A stretch of 64,000 bases of DNA from contig NC_092271.1 in assembly GCF_036320965.1 (NCBI RefSeq), positions 18,347,529 through 18,411,528 of the forward strand, read 5' to 3'. The DNA comes from Panulirus ornatus. Taxonomy: Eukaryota > Arthropoda > Malacostraca > Decapoda > Palinuridae. Shown here one piece after another: positions 1 through 10,065 of this stretch. How positions within the stretch are numbered: position 1 is the stretch's first letter; each line of letters begins with the position of its first letter. A program made the position numbers and the translations under genes. The notes under the pieces are model-generated. The model saw nothing but the letters and a program-made list of their open reading frames with translations. It had not been told where the DNA came from and made no database searches.

Positions 1-90
1 CCTTTCCAACAGGTATATATATGTGTGTGTGGGGGCATTTATGTATATACATGTGTATGTGGGTGGGTTGTACTATTCTTTCGTCTGCAA
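1..90 (+). mobile_element. LINE 3'-tail fragment (RTE-like family)
   Basis: The TG/TA-rich stretch followed by 'GGGTGGGTTG' and 'TTCTTTCGTCTG' matches the 3' UTR end of the main LINE family in this window. The terminal CTACCTCGC module is missing; an unrelated repeat starts at 91. Confidence 0.6.
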
Positions 91-428
91 CTCCCTCAAG
101 GGGTTAGCTACAGCAATAGTCTCTCCAAAACTAGTGAACTCCAATATCACTTCTTAGCCTTTACTGCATAAACGTTAACAGGCCATTGGCAGAAGGCAAC
201 TCTGACACAGAGTTTGCTGAGGCTCACACTTATTTTTCCAATAAACAACTTCTACCTAAAGCTCCTGCCAAATGTCCCTCTCTACTACTTCAACATTTGT
301 TTCAATGTTTCTGCATAATACTCCAGCCTAATTATTCATACCAATTACTTTTATCTATTGCTCCTACTATTTTGCCAAAAGGCAAGGTTAGCATGCAGCG
401 CTCACCACAAAAAGCTAGAGTTACAAAC
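91..428 (-). repeat. Dispersed ~330-bp repeat of unknown class, copy 1
   Basis: Read on the minus strand this aligns along its length with 37188-37513 (plus). Shared blocks include 'GTGAGC', 'GCCTTTTGGCAAAAT', 'GTAGGAGCAATAGATA', 'GAGCCTC', 'CTGCCA', 'CTGGAGTTC', 'GGAGACTAT' and 'CTTTGAGGGA'. No ORF, poly(A) or tRNA-like promoter is apparent. It is a dispersed repeat by self-similarity; its class is unknown. Confidence 0.7.
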
Positions 429-453
429 CAAACCATTTCAAAACACCCTCTTC
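427..453 (-). mobile_element. Short inverted LINE RT fragment at the 5' edge of copy A
   Basis: About 27 bp match, in reverse orientation, the LINE RT C-terminal sequence coding 'EEGVLKWFG'. It abuts the plus-strand LINE copy A at 454. The inverted piece comes from a region downstream of the adjoining sense piece, so classical twin priming does not explain it. Confidence 0.55.
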
Positions 454-2404
454 TGTGAGAAGGAGATGGAGTGAGTATTTTGAAGGTTTGCTGAATGTGT
501 TTCTTGATAGAGTAGCAGATATAGGGTGTTTTGGTCGAGGTGGTGTGCAAAGTGAAAAGGTTAGGGAGAATGATGTGGTAAACAGAGAAGTAGTAAAAGC
601 TTTGCGGAAAATGAAAGCCAGCAAGACAGCGGGTTTGGATGATATTGCAGTGGAATCTATTAAAAAAGGGGTGACTATTGTTGACTGGTTGGTAAGGTTA
701 TCTAATGTATGTATGACTCAAGGTGAGGTGCCTGAGCACTGGCGGAATGCTTGGATAGTGTCATTGTACAAAGGCAAAGAGTATAAGAGTGAGTGCTCAA
801 ATTACAGAGGTATAAGTTTGTTGAGTATTCTTGGGAAATTATATGGGAGGGTATTGATTGAGAGGGTGAAGGCATGTACAGAGCATCATATTAGGGAAGA
901 GAAGTGTGGTTTCAAAAGTGGCAAAGGATGTGAGGATCAGGTGTTTGCTTTGAAAAATGTATGTGAGAAATACTCAGAAAAGCAAATGGATTTCTATGCA
1001 GCATTTATGGATCTGGAGAAGCCATATGATAGAGGTGATAGAGATGCTCTGTGGAAGGTATTAAGAATATACGGTGTGGGAGGTAAGTTGTTAGAAGCAG
1101 TGAAAAGTTTTTATCGTGGATATAAGGCATGTGTACGTGTAGGAAGAGAGGAAAGTGATTGGTTCTCAGTGAATGTTGGTTTGCGGCAGGGGTGCATGAT
1201 GTCTCCATGGTTCTTTAATTTGTTTATGGATGGGGTTGTAAGGGAGGTGAATGCAAGAGTTTTGGAAAGAGGGGCAAGTATGCATTCTGTTGTGGATGAG
1301 AGATCTTGGGAAGTGAGACAGTTGTTGTTCGCTGATGATACAGCGCAGGTGGCTGATTCGGGTGAGAAACTGCAGAAGCTGGTGACTGAGTTTGGTAAAG
1401 TGTGTGAAAGAAGAAAGCTGAAAGTAAATGTGAACATGAGCAAGGTTATTAGGTACAGTAGGGTTGAGGGACAAGTCAACTGGGAGGTAAGTTGGAATGG
1501 AGAGAAACTGGAGGAAGTGAGGTGTTTTAGATACCTGGGAGTGGATTTGGCAACGGATGGAACCATGGAAGTGGAAGTGAATCATAGGGTGGGGGAGGGA
1601 GGCAAAAGTTCTAGGAGCATTGAAAAATGTGTGGAAGTTGAGGATGTTATCTAGGAAAGCAAAAATAGGTATGTTTGAAGGAATCGTGGTTCCAAAAATG
1701 TTATATGGTTGCGAGGTGTGGGCTATAGATAGAGTTGTGCAGAGGAAGGTGGATGTGCTGGAAATGAGATGTTTGAGGACACTATGTGGTGTGAGGTGGT
1801 TTGATTAAGTAATGAAAGGGTAAGAGAGATGTGTGGTAATAAAACGAGTGTGGTTCAGAGAGCAGAAGAGGGTGTTTTGAAATGGTTTGGTCACATGGAG
1901 AGAATGAGTGAGGAAAGATTGACCAAGAGAATATATGTGACAGAGGTGGAGGGAACAAGGAGAAGTGGGAGACCAAATTGGAGGTAGAAAGATGAAATGA
2001 AAAAGATTTTGAGTGATCGGGAACTGAACATGCAGGAGGGTTAAAGGCGTGCAAGGAATAGAGTGGATTGGAATGATGAGGTATACCTGGGTTGACGTGC
2101 TGTCAATGGATTGAACCAGGACATGTGAAGCGTCTGGGGTAAACCATGGAAAGTTTTGTGGGGCCTGGATGTGGAAAGGGAGTTGTGGTTCAGAGCATTA
2201 TACATGACAGATACAGACTCAGTGTGAATAAATGTGGCCTTTGTTGCCTTCCTAGCACTACCTCGTGCACATGCGGGAGGAGGGGGTTGTCATTTCATGT
2301 GTGGCAGGGTGGCAACGGGAATGAATACGAGGAAACAGTATGAATTACGTACATATGTATATATGTATATGTCTGTGTGCATATATATGTATACGTTGAG
2401 ATGT
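454..2404 (+). mobile_element. RTE-like LINE copy A, 5'-truncated (first part)
   Basis: A long-3'-UTR copy that starts at the endonuclease/RT linker and runs through the RT and into the 3' UTR. It is interrupted at 2404 by LINE copy B and resumes at 3278. The 9-bp target duplication TTGAGATGT (2396-2404 and 3278-3286) marks the interruption. Confidence 0.85.
455..2093 (+). pseudogene. Decayed reverse transcriptase of LINE copy A
   Basis: An open frame of 399 codons (455-1654) contains RT fingers and palm: motif A 'AAFMDLEKPYD', motif B 'LRQGCMMSPW' and catalytic motif C 'LLFADDTA'. After a frameshift near 1604 the C-terminal domain continues in another frame ('LYGCEVWAID', 'LEMRCLRTLCGVRWFD') with stops near 1806, 1986 and 2041. 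Relative to intact copies, 'KAYDRVDRD' has become 'KPYDRGDRD'. The LINE protein would have copied element RNA into DNA at a nicked target; this copy cannot make a full product. Confidence 0.85.
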
Positions 2405-3277
2405 TTTTTTTTTTTTTTTATACTTTGTCGCTGTCTCCCGCGTTTGCGAGGTAGCGCAAGGAAACAGACGAAAGAAATGGCCCAACCCCCCCCCCCATAC
2501 ACATGTATATACATACGTCCACACACGCAAATATACATACCTACACAGCTTTCCATGGTTTACCCCAGACGCTTCACATGCCTTGATTCAATCCACTGAC
2601 AGCACGTCAACCCCGGTATACCACATCGCTCCAATTCACTCTATTCCTTGCCCTCCTTTCACCCTCCTGCATGTTCAGGCCCCGATCACACAAAATCTTT
2701 TTCACTCCATCTTTCCACCTCCAATTTGGTCTCCCTCTTCTCCTTGCTCCCTCCACCTCCGACACATATATCCTCTTGGTCAATCTTTCCTCACTCATCC
2801 TCTCCATGTGCCCAAACCACTTCAAAACACCCTCTTCTGCTCTCTCAACCACGCTCTTTTTATTTCCACACATCTCTCTTACCCTTACGTTACTCACTCG
2901 ATCAAACCACCTCACACCACACATCGTCCTCAAACATCTCATTTCCAGCACATCCATCCTCCTGCGCACAACTCTATCCATAGCCCACGCCTCGCAACCA
3001 TACAACATTGTTGGAACCACTATTCCTTCAAACATACCCATTTTTGCTTTCCGAGATAATGTTCTCGACTTCCACACATTCTTCAAGGCCCCCAGAATTT
3101 TCGCCCCCTCCCCCACCCTATGATCCACTTCCGCTTCCATGGTTCCATCCGCTGCCAGATCCACTCCCAGATATCTAAAACACTTCACTTCCTCCAGTTT
3201 TTCTCCATTCAAACTCACCTCCCAATTGACTTGACCCTCAACCCTACTGTACCTAATAACCTTGCTCTTATTCACAT
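2405..3277 (-). mobile_element. RTE-like LINE copy B, 5'-truncated, nested in copy A
   Basis: A minus-strand insertion flanked by TTGAGATGT on both sides. It starts within the RT at 'VNKSKV', keeps an open C-terminal frame, has the short 3' UTR form, and ends with the CTACCTCGC...GACAAAGTATA tail and a poly(A) run (T-run at 2405-2419 on the plus strand). The intact frame and clear target duplication indicate a young insertion. Confidence 0.9.
2607..3275 (-). pseudogene. RT C-terminal fragment of LINE copy B (222 codons open)
   Basis: The uninterrupted frame covers the RT thumb and C-terminal region: 'CFRYLGVDLAADG', 'VVPTMLYGCEAWAMD', 'EEGVLKWFGHMERM' and the basic 'GRPNWRWKDGVKKIL', ending at the natural stop after 'VVYRG'. 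The catalytic FADD motif lies upstream and was lost to 5' truncation, so the fragment is not a working enzyme. It carries the 'KILCDRG' variant shared with copies E, G and L. Confidence 0.85.
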
Positions 3278-3418
3278 TTGAGATGTATAGGTATGTATAT
3301 GAGCGTGTGTGGATGTGTATATATATACTTGTGTATGTGGGTGGGTTGGGCTATTCTTTCGTCTGTTTCATAGCACTACCTTGCTGACATGGGAGACAGC
3401 AACAAATTATAATAAAAA

Positions 3419-3422
<4 letters not shown>
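3278..3422 (+). mobile_element. LINE copy A, 3' end (resumed after copy B)
   Basis: This continues the 3' UTR of copy A after the nested insertion: TG/TA-rich stretch, 'GGGTGGGTTGGGC', 'TTTCGTCTGTTTC', then a diverged tail 'CTACCTTGCTGACATGGGAG' and 'ATTATAATAAAAAAATA'. It passes directly into the (TA)n array. Confidence 0.8.

Positions 3423-3503
<81 letters not shown>
3423..3503. repeat. (TA)n microsatellite between tail-to-tail LINE ends
   Basis: About 40 TA units lie between the 3' end of plus-strand LINE copy A and the 3' end of minus-strand copy C. The array is self-complementary and sits at the centre of a larger inverted repeat of LINE tails. Confidence 0.95.
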
Positions 3504-3504
<1 letters not shown>

Positions 3505-3895
3505 CAGACGAAAGAAATGGCCCAACCCACCCCCATACACATGCATATACATACACATCCACACACACAAATATACATACCGATACATCTTAATGTACAC
3601 ATACATATACACACACAGACACATACATATATACCCATGCACACAATTCACACTGTCTGCCTTTATTCATTCCCATCGCCACCTCGCCACACATGGAATA
3701 ACATCACCCTCCCCCCTCATGTGTGCGAGGTAGCGCTAGGAAAAGACAACAAAGGCCACATTCGTTCACACTCAGTCTCTAGCTGTCATGCAATAATGCC
3801 CGAAACCACAGCTCCCTTTCCAAATCCAGGCCCCAAACTACTTTCCATGGTTTACCCCAGACGCTTCACATGCCCTGATTCAATCCACTGACAGC

Positions 3896-3896
<1 letters not shown>
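3504..3896 (-). mobile_element. LINE copy C, 3' UTR only (long form)
   Basis: A minus-strand 3' UTR from 'TGCTGTCAGTGGATTGAATC' (3896) through the first CTACCTCGC-like module and TG/TA-rich stretch to 'TTTCTTTCGTCTGTTA' at 3504. The terminal tail is replaced by TA repeats. It has no coding sequence. Confidence 0.8.

Positions 3897-3930
<34 letters not shown>
3897..3930. repeat. (TA)n microsatellite
   Basis: A short TA array between LINE copy C and the following SINE-like element. Confidence 0.9.
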
Positions 3931-3933
<3 letters not shown>

Positions 3934-3937
3934 CATT

Positions 3938-4190
3938 ATCCCTGGGAATAGGGGAGAAAGAATACTTCCCACGTATTCCCTGCGTGTTGTAGAAGGCGAC
4001 TAAAAGGGAAGGGAGAGGGGGGCTGGAAATCCTCCCCTCTCGTTTTTTTCACTTTTGTTCTTTTTTGATTTTCCAAAAGAAGGAGCAGAGAAGGGGGCCA
4101 GGTGAGGACATTCCCTCAAAGGTCCAGTCCTCTGTTCTTAACGTTACCTTGCTAACGCAGGAAACGGCGAATAGCATGAAAGTATGAAAA
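3938..4190 (+). mobile_element. LINE-derived SINE-like element, copy 1
   Basis: The head 'AATAGGGGAGAAAGAATACT', then 'GGCGACTAAAAGGGAAGGGA' and 'GCTGGAAATCCTCCCCTCTC', a T-rich middle, and the tail 'CTTAACGTTACCTTGCTAAC'. The head matches the 5' UTR of the resident LINE and the tail its 3' end. No long ORF; about 250 bp. Confidence 0.85.
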
Positions 4191-4210
4191 GATATACATA
4201 CACATATATA

Positions 4211-5063
4211 TTCGAGTGAGAAACTGCAGAAGCTGGTGACTGAGTTTGGTAAAGTGTGTGGAAAAAGAAAGCTGAGAGCAAAGGTGAATAAGAGCATGGT
4301 TATCAGGTTCCATAGGGTTGCAGGACAAGTCAACTGGGAGGCAAGTTTGAATGGAGAAAAATTGGAGGAAGTGAAGTGTTCTAGATATCTGGGAGTGGAC
4401 TTAACAGCAGACGGAACCATGAAGGTGGAAGTAAGTCACAGGGTGGGGGAGGGGTGAAGAATGTGTGGAAGGTGAGAATGTTATGAGAGCAAAAATGGGT
4501 ATTTTTGAAGAAATAGTGGTTCCACCAATGTTATATGGTTGCAAGGAATGGGCTATAGATCGGGTTGTGTGGAGGAGGGGGGATGTGTTGGAAATGTTTG
4601 AGGACAATATGTGGTGTGAGGTGGTTTGATCGAGTAAGTAATGAAAGGGTAAGAGAGATGTGTAGTAATAAATAGAAGTAAGGTTGAGGGTGATGAGGGT
4701 GTGCTGAAATGGTTTGGTCACATGGAGAGAATGAGCGAGGAAAGACTGACCAAGAGGATATATGTGTCAGAGGTAGAGGGAATGAGGAGAAGCGAGAAGC
4801 CAGACTGGAGTTGGAAGAAAGCAGTGAAAAAGATTTTGAGCGATCGGGGCCTGAACATACAAGGAGGGTGAAAGGTGTGCAAGGAACAAAGTGAACTAGA
4901 ACAATGTGGTATACTGGGGTTGACGTGCTGTCACTGGATTGAACCAGGGCATGTGAAGCTTCTGGGGTAAATCATGGAAAGTTTTCTGGGGCCTGGATCC
5001 GGAAGGGGAGCAGTGGTTTCAGTGCAGTACACATTACAGCTGGAGACTGAGTGAATGATAGTA
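4211..5063 (+). mobile_element. LINE copy D, degenerate RT C-terminus and 3' UTR
   Basis: Begins at 'GAGAAACTGCAGAAGCTGG' and follows the RT C-terminal coding order through 'GEKLEEVKC', 'YLGVDLTADG', 'MVWSHGENE' (out of frame) and 'SDRGL'-type sequence into the long 3' UTR. Small deletions and frameshifts break the frame, as near 4457 and 4600. An old copy without a poly(A). Confidence 0.8.
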
Positions 5064-5077
5064 TGATAGTATCTCAG

Positions 5078-5216
5078 TGGTTTCCAGTTAAAGGATGTCT
5101 CTTCGCCCAACTATAATAGTTGCATAACAGTGTTTCCCAGCTAGAAGATGTCTCCTCACCCTATCTTATCCACACTTTACTTTGAATTTTCCCAGTTAGA
5201 GGATGTTTCCTCACCC
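5078..5216 (+). repeat. Three degenerate ~55-bp tandem units
   Basis: The phrase CCAGTTA-aggatgtctcctcaccc recurs at about 5085, 5137 and 5194 with substitutions. Spacing is about 52-57 bp. Confidence 0.55.
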
Positions 5217-5601
5217 ATTGTTGTCAATTGCACGTTACTAGTTAGGCATGATATTAGAGGGTCACTGAAAGGTAAGATTAGCTATTCCTGTCCTTCCTGG
5301 CAGACATGTTGTAATCAGAATATTTCACAAATCTTCATCTAAATCCTAGTGATACCATCATGTGTACCATATCAGTCTGGGGGCCATATTGTTCGTCTCT
5401 TCAGTACATTTTGTCATGGGCTTCGAATTTTGTCTTCCTGTAGGCCTGCATCAATAAATTGAATGCACTGAAAACAGGGCATCCAACCCACAGACCTTTA
5501 CATGGTTTCCACTGACCACTTCATATGCCTTAATCCCAATTACAGCACATCATCCCATGTAAATAACTAACTAACATGTTTGCAAAAATTTTCATACTCA
5601 C
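5217..5601. other. hnRNP M intron, no recognised feature
   Basis: Sequence just past the RRM2 donor. I see no repeat family or exon here. Confidence 0.5.
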
Positions 5602-5826
5602 ATTTGCTACAAAAACTTTGCTGACTAGAGGTCCATTTATGCCAAGGGACTCCAAAAACACAGTAGACAGACCATACGTGTTTCCAAACTTATTTGTATT
5701 TCCCATACTTGGAGGTCCACCCAAGTCAGCACCACGGGCAAAGTCACGCCCACCTCTTACTTCAGACTTTATAAGACGTGTATGTCGTTCTCTATCAGAA
5801 TCAAAGTCCTGGCGTGAAGGTCCACC
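5602..5826 (-). CDS. HNRNPM: hnRNP M exon (linker and start of RRM2)
   Basis: The acceptor is TTTTTCAG|GGTGGA and the donor is GCAAAT|GTGAGT, giving 225 bp (75 codons, phase 0 at both ends). The peptide begins 'GGPSRQDFDSDRERHTRL', runs through a Gly/Arg/Asp linker, then 'TVFLESLGINGPL', a phrase typical of arthropod hnRNP M just ahead of RRM2. It ends 'SKVFVAN', the RNP2 strand of RRM2. An RRM is therefore cut by the donor and must continue in an exon to the left of the window. I found no convincing continuation between 1 and 5601. Confidence 0.88.
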
Positions 5827-8633
5827 CTGAAAAATAAAACAGAGCATCATACATTTTAATCTACAATCATTTTCTTCCTAAATAATCTAAATTACAGCTA
5901 AATTCCAGTTTGCAGATACTGATCTGTATTCTTCTACACTCTAAATAATATGAAATACCAAAAATAAGAAAATCAACTATGGTTTTAAACCTTACTTCAA
6001 AAAAATATTCAATTCTTTACTCCCATCATATTTCTAAAACAGGAAAATCACTATCTACATAATAACATAACAGCTTGATTTTTTACTTAGCACGGTCAGT
6101 TCTTCAAATGAGAATATGTATTTTTTCACACCTTGGTCCTTTAACATAATCCCACCACATGCAATTAACAAGAAGTGTGCTACAAGGAATACCCAAGTCA
6201 CTCTTATGCCACTCATTTCTATTGATGCTGATTAAGGTGAAACACATCGTCATCAGAGTAGGATGAAATTCCAGTCAATGGACAAAGCAATCCTTAAGTT
6301 TCTGTTAATTCATGCTGGCGACACAAAGACTATTCCCATCATCACGTGAAATACCTTTCACTCTAATCAACTAACTCTTCACATCAGTCCATCTTTCAAT
6401 GTCAACCTCATCACCAACCTTCAGCCATACTATCTTGAATCATCTTTAAAGGCTATGGAAAACTAACCTTTCATGCATCAACTGAAAATTTCTTGCCCAT
6501 ATATGGTGTTAAGTTCAATTTTTTTTTTTTTTTGGACATTAACATATATTTGTTACTTTACCTACCAACAAAAAAGCAAACATGGACTCAAGAAAAAACA
6601 AAATGAAACTATAAGGACATTTCACACCCAAAGCCAGCACACCACTTTTGTAAATGCATGGAAATTACTTTAAACAACCATTGTATAAGAAAAGGCCTCT
6701 AGTATCGAACATCTTTTTTCTCCTTAACTGTACGAGCAAGTAAAAATTCAAAACATGTTCATAACTACTTTACAGAAATATCATCAGACCATCAGACCAG
6801 TCTGTACAACACCAAAGCCAAAGCCCAATAAAGCTGCACAGGATAATCTTTCATATGCAAACACCATTTAGTACCATAAAGAGATAGTATCAGGAAAAAT
6901 CATACCATGGTATGTTTAACAGATCAAAAACGTTTACACTTAGGATAAGGCATGTTGACATGAAAATAAAAATCAGAGTAAACACTATGCACTCAGATCC
7001 CCATCTCCATTACCTGTGGTCATTCTGTTTCAAGATTAATGCTGGTGAACAATGATAAAATCAATAAATAATCACTTGCATCACCTAATGTCTCACCACA
7101 GAAAAAATAAAGAAATTAAATGTAGTAATAAAAACAGTAAGTACACACTTGCATTCTACAAAAAGTAAATTTGCAAATCTATATAAAAACACATCCCTAA
7201 AATCCTATTAGTTTATCTTCTCTACCGGGAGTAATGTCGGTATATGATACATGAACTGTTCTCAAGTTGCTGTACTAACCAGATTAACTCTAGACTAACA
7301 CACACAGATGCAGTTCCGACAACAATAACCAACACACACCTTTGTAGTGGTGGAATATAGTGTTCACACATGACAGTATGAACACAACCTGCAGAAACTA
7401 TACCCTATATATGCAACAAGGAATAATAAGATTTTGTGGTAACTTGTATCAATCAATATTACAATAGTGTAATTGCTGCCACTATTTTGCATAACAAAAA
7501 ATTCAGAAAGCCAACCTGTGTTACCAAACTAGACTAGACACACAAGTCTCAGCCAGATATAAAGTTACATTTTTACATAAGGCTGGCAATGCCATCTATC
7601 TGACATCATTAACACCATTCATAATTCTCATGGAGTGGACTGGGTATACATACCATATGGTATCTCTCATACATATCCTAAATCCATGCAGTATCAACTT
7701 AAAACATGGACAACCCCACTTACTTGTGCTTCTTCCTCTTTCAATTTCAAAATGAATCTGATTCCCTGAGACCATCTCCCTTCCCACCAACACCATAAAA
7801 AATATCCAAGGATACGATTCCCCATAATTCCTTCTAACATCTCTGAAATGTCAAAAACCGTATTCGGTTCCTTTGGTCAATATACATCTTTTGTGGTTAA
7901 CTCTATTCCAAGTACTTCAAACGGCTTTACTTTATATCTCCATTACCAACCTATTATCTACCACACCATGTACATGCTCATACTATCCTAAACAACATGT
8001 CCTATTCTTTCTACTGATTTCATTACAACTTTCATCCTTTGGTATGAGTCAAGTTAGACTGTAGCACCACAAGATTTGAATGCTGAATACATGTTCTGCA
8101 CAGAGTGATCTCAAGCAATTTTATTCTACATCATCATATAAGATGGTATTAGCGAGGCTATAAAAATCTAGGAAAATATGTGAGTAAAGTAAGAGGTCAA
8201 ACTCTTATACATTAAACTAAATAAACATAACCAATGAAAACCTCACTTAGTCCCAACTAGCAGCCAAACTTTATTCAAATTTTCAATACTACAGTCAAAA
8301 TATACCAGGCAAACCCGTCTGAACACAACACAAAATGCCCACAAACATAAACATACAAACAAGACATGTAAGGGCTCTTACCACCACTACCCAACTTCCT
8401 CACAAGCAACTATTTCATGCAGTCCCGAACAGCAAATTACAGCAATACTGGCTATTTCTTCTATAAATCTTGGCTACTAAACAGCAGGTGAGATTGAAAT
8501 TTTTGTAGGTCTTTTCAAGATTTCTCTACTTTCACAATAATTAGACACATTTCCATGACCCTCATAACCCTCACCCTTTTGTTGTAATCTGATATCACAA
8601 AATAAAACATGATCTAGTATATATTATATATAT
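5827..8633. other. hnRNP M intron, mostly unique sequence
   Basis: AT-rich, with a T-run at 6519-6534. Only short spurious ORFs; no repeat family or splice-flanked exon recognised. Confidence 0.6.
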
Positions 8634-8645
8634 ATAAGGAAGAAT

Positions 8646-9903
8646 GCTCTGTGGAAGGTATTAAGAATATATGGTGTGGGAGGCAAGTTGTTAGAAGCAG
8701 TGAAAAGTTTTTATCGAGGATGTAAGGCATGTGTACGTGTAGGAAGAGAGGAAAGTGATTGGTTCTCAGTGAATGTAGGTTTGCGGCAGGGGTGTGTGAT
8801 GTCTCCATGGTTGTTAAATTTGTTTATGGATGGGGTTGTAAGGGAGGTAAATGCAAGAGTCCTGGAAAGAGGGGCAAGTATGAAGTCTGTTGGGGATGAG
8901 AGAGCTTGGGAAGTGAGTCAGTTGTTGTTCGCTGATGATACAGCGCTGGTGGCTGATTCATGTGAGAAACTGCAGAAGCTGGTGACTGAGTTTGGTAAAG
9001 TGTGTGGAAGAAGAAAGTTGAGAGTAAATGTGAATAAGAGCAAGGTTATTAGGTACAGTAGGGGTGAGGGTCAAGTCAATTGGGAGGTGAGTTTGAATGG
9101 AGAAAAACTGGAGGAAGTGAAGTGTTTTAGATATCTGGGAGTGGATCTGTCAGCGGATGGAACCATGGAAGCGGAAGTGGATCATAGGGTGGGGGAGGGG
9201 GCGAAAATTTTGGGAGCCTTGAAAAATGTGTGGAAGTCGAGAACATTATCTCGGAAAGCAAAAATGGGTATGTTTGAGGGAATAGTGGTTCCAACAATGT
9301 TGTATGGTTGCGAGGCGTGGGCTATGGATAGAGATGTGCGCAGGAGGATGGATGTGCTGGAAATGAGATGTTTGAGGACAATGTGTGGTGTGAGGTGGTT
9401 TGATCGAGTAAGTAACGTAAGGGTAAGAGAGATGTGTGGAAATAAAAAGAGCGTGGTTGAGAGAGCAGAAGAGGGTGTTTTGAAATGGTTTGGGCACATG
9501 GAGAGAATGAGTGAGGAGAGATTGACCAAGAGGATATATGTGTCGGAGGTGGAGGGAACGAGGAGAAGAGGGAGACCAAATTGGAGGTGGAAAGATGGAG
9601 TGAAAAAGATTTTGTGTGATCGGGGCCTGAACATGCAGGAGGGTGAAAGGAGGGCAAGAAATAGAGTGAATTGGTGTCATGTGGTATACAGGGGTTGACG
9701 TGCTGTCAGTGGATTGAAGCAAGGCATGTGAAGCGTCTGGGGTAAACCATGGAAAGCTGTGTAGGTATGTATATTTGCGTGTGTGGACGTGTGTATGTAC
9801 ATGTGTATGGGGGGGGGTTGGGCCATTTCTTTCGTCTGTTTCCTTGCGCTACCTCGCAAACGCGGGAGACAGCGACAAAGTATAAAAAAAAAAAAAAAAA
9901 AAA
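8646..9903 (+). mobile_element. LINE copy E, young insertion into the 5' end of copy F
   Basis: A 5'-truncated LINE of the short-3'-UTR subfamily. It is flanked by a perfect 12-bp duplication, ATAAGGAAGAAT (8634-8645 and 9904-9915), and ends in the CTACCTCGCAAACGCGGGAG tail and a poly(A). The duplicated target belongs to the 5' UTR of LINE copy F, so E landed inside F. Confidence 0.92.
8676..9698 (+). CDS. Open RT C-terminal frame of LINE copy E (340 codons)
   Basis: The frame is intact from the insertion point to the natural stop. It holds RT motif B 'LRQGCVMSPWLLNLFMDG', motif C 'LLFADDTALVADS', 'KSKVIRYSRG', 'CFRYLGVDLSADG', 'TMLYGCEAWAMD', 'WFGHMERM' and the basic end 'RRRGRPNWRWKDGVKKILCD'. 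The endonuclease and RT motif A were lost by 5' truncation, so it is not a complete enzyme even though undamaged. The first Met is simply the first ATG in the open frame; the parental ORF began far upstream. Lack of stops marks a recent insertion. Confidence 0.8.
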   Translation: MGGKLLEAVKSFYRGCKACVRVGREESDWFSVNVGLRQGCVMSPWLLNLFMDGVVREVNARVLERGASMKSVGDERAWEVSQLLFADDTALVADSCEKLQKLVTEFGKVCGRRKLRVNVNKSKVIRYSRGEGQVNWEVSLNGEKLEEVKCFRYLGVDLSADGTMEAEVDHRVGEGAKILGALKNVWKSRTLSRKAKMGMFEGIVVPTMLYGCEAWAMDRDVRRRMDVLEMRCLRTMCGVRWFDRVSNVRVREMCGNKKSVVERAEEGVLKWFGHMERMSEERLTKRIYVSEVEGTRRRGRPNWRWKDGVKKILCDRGLNMQEGERRARNRVNWCHVVYRG

Positions 9904-10065
9904 ATAAGGAAGAATACTTCCACATTCCTCCATGTCATAGAGGGCGACTAAAGGGGGCAGGAGCGGGGGGCTAGAAACCCTCCCCTCCTTATATTTTAAC
10001 TTTCTAAAAGGGGAAACAGAAGAAAAGGTCACGCAGGGAGTGATCATCCTCCTCGAAGGATCAGA

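Noticed and set aside
3423..3503. CRISPR-like or regulatory array
   Set aside because: It is a plain (TA)n microsatellite in a eukaryotic genome.
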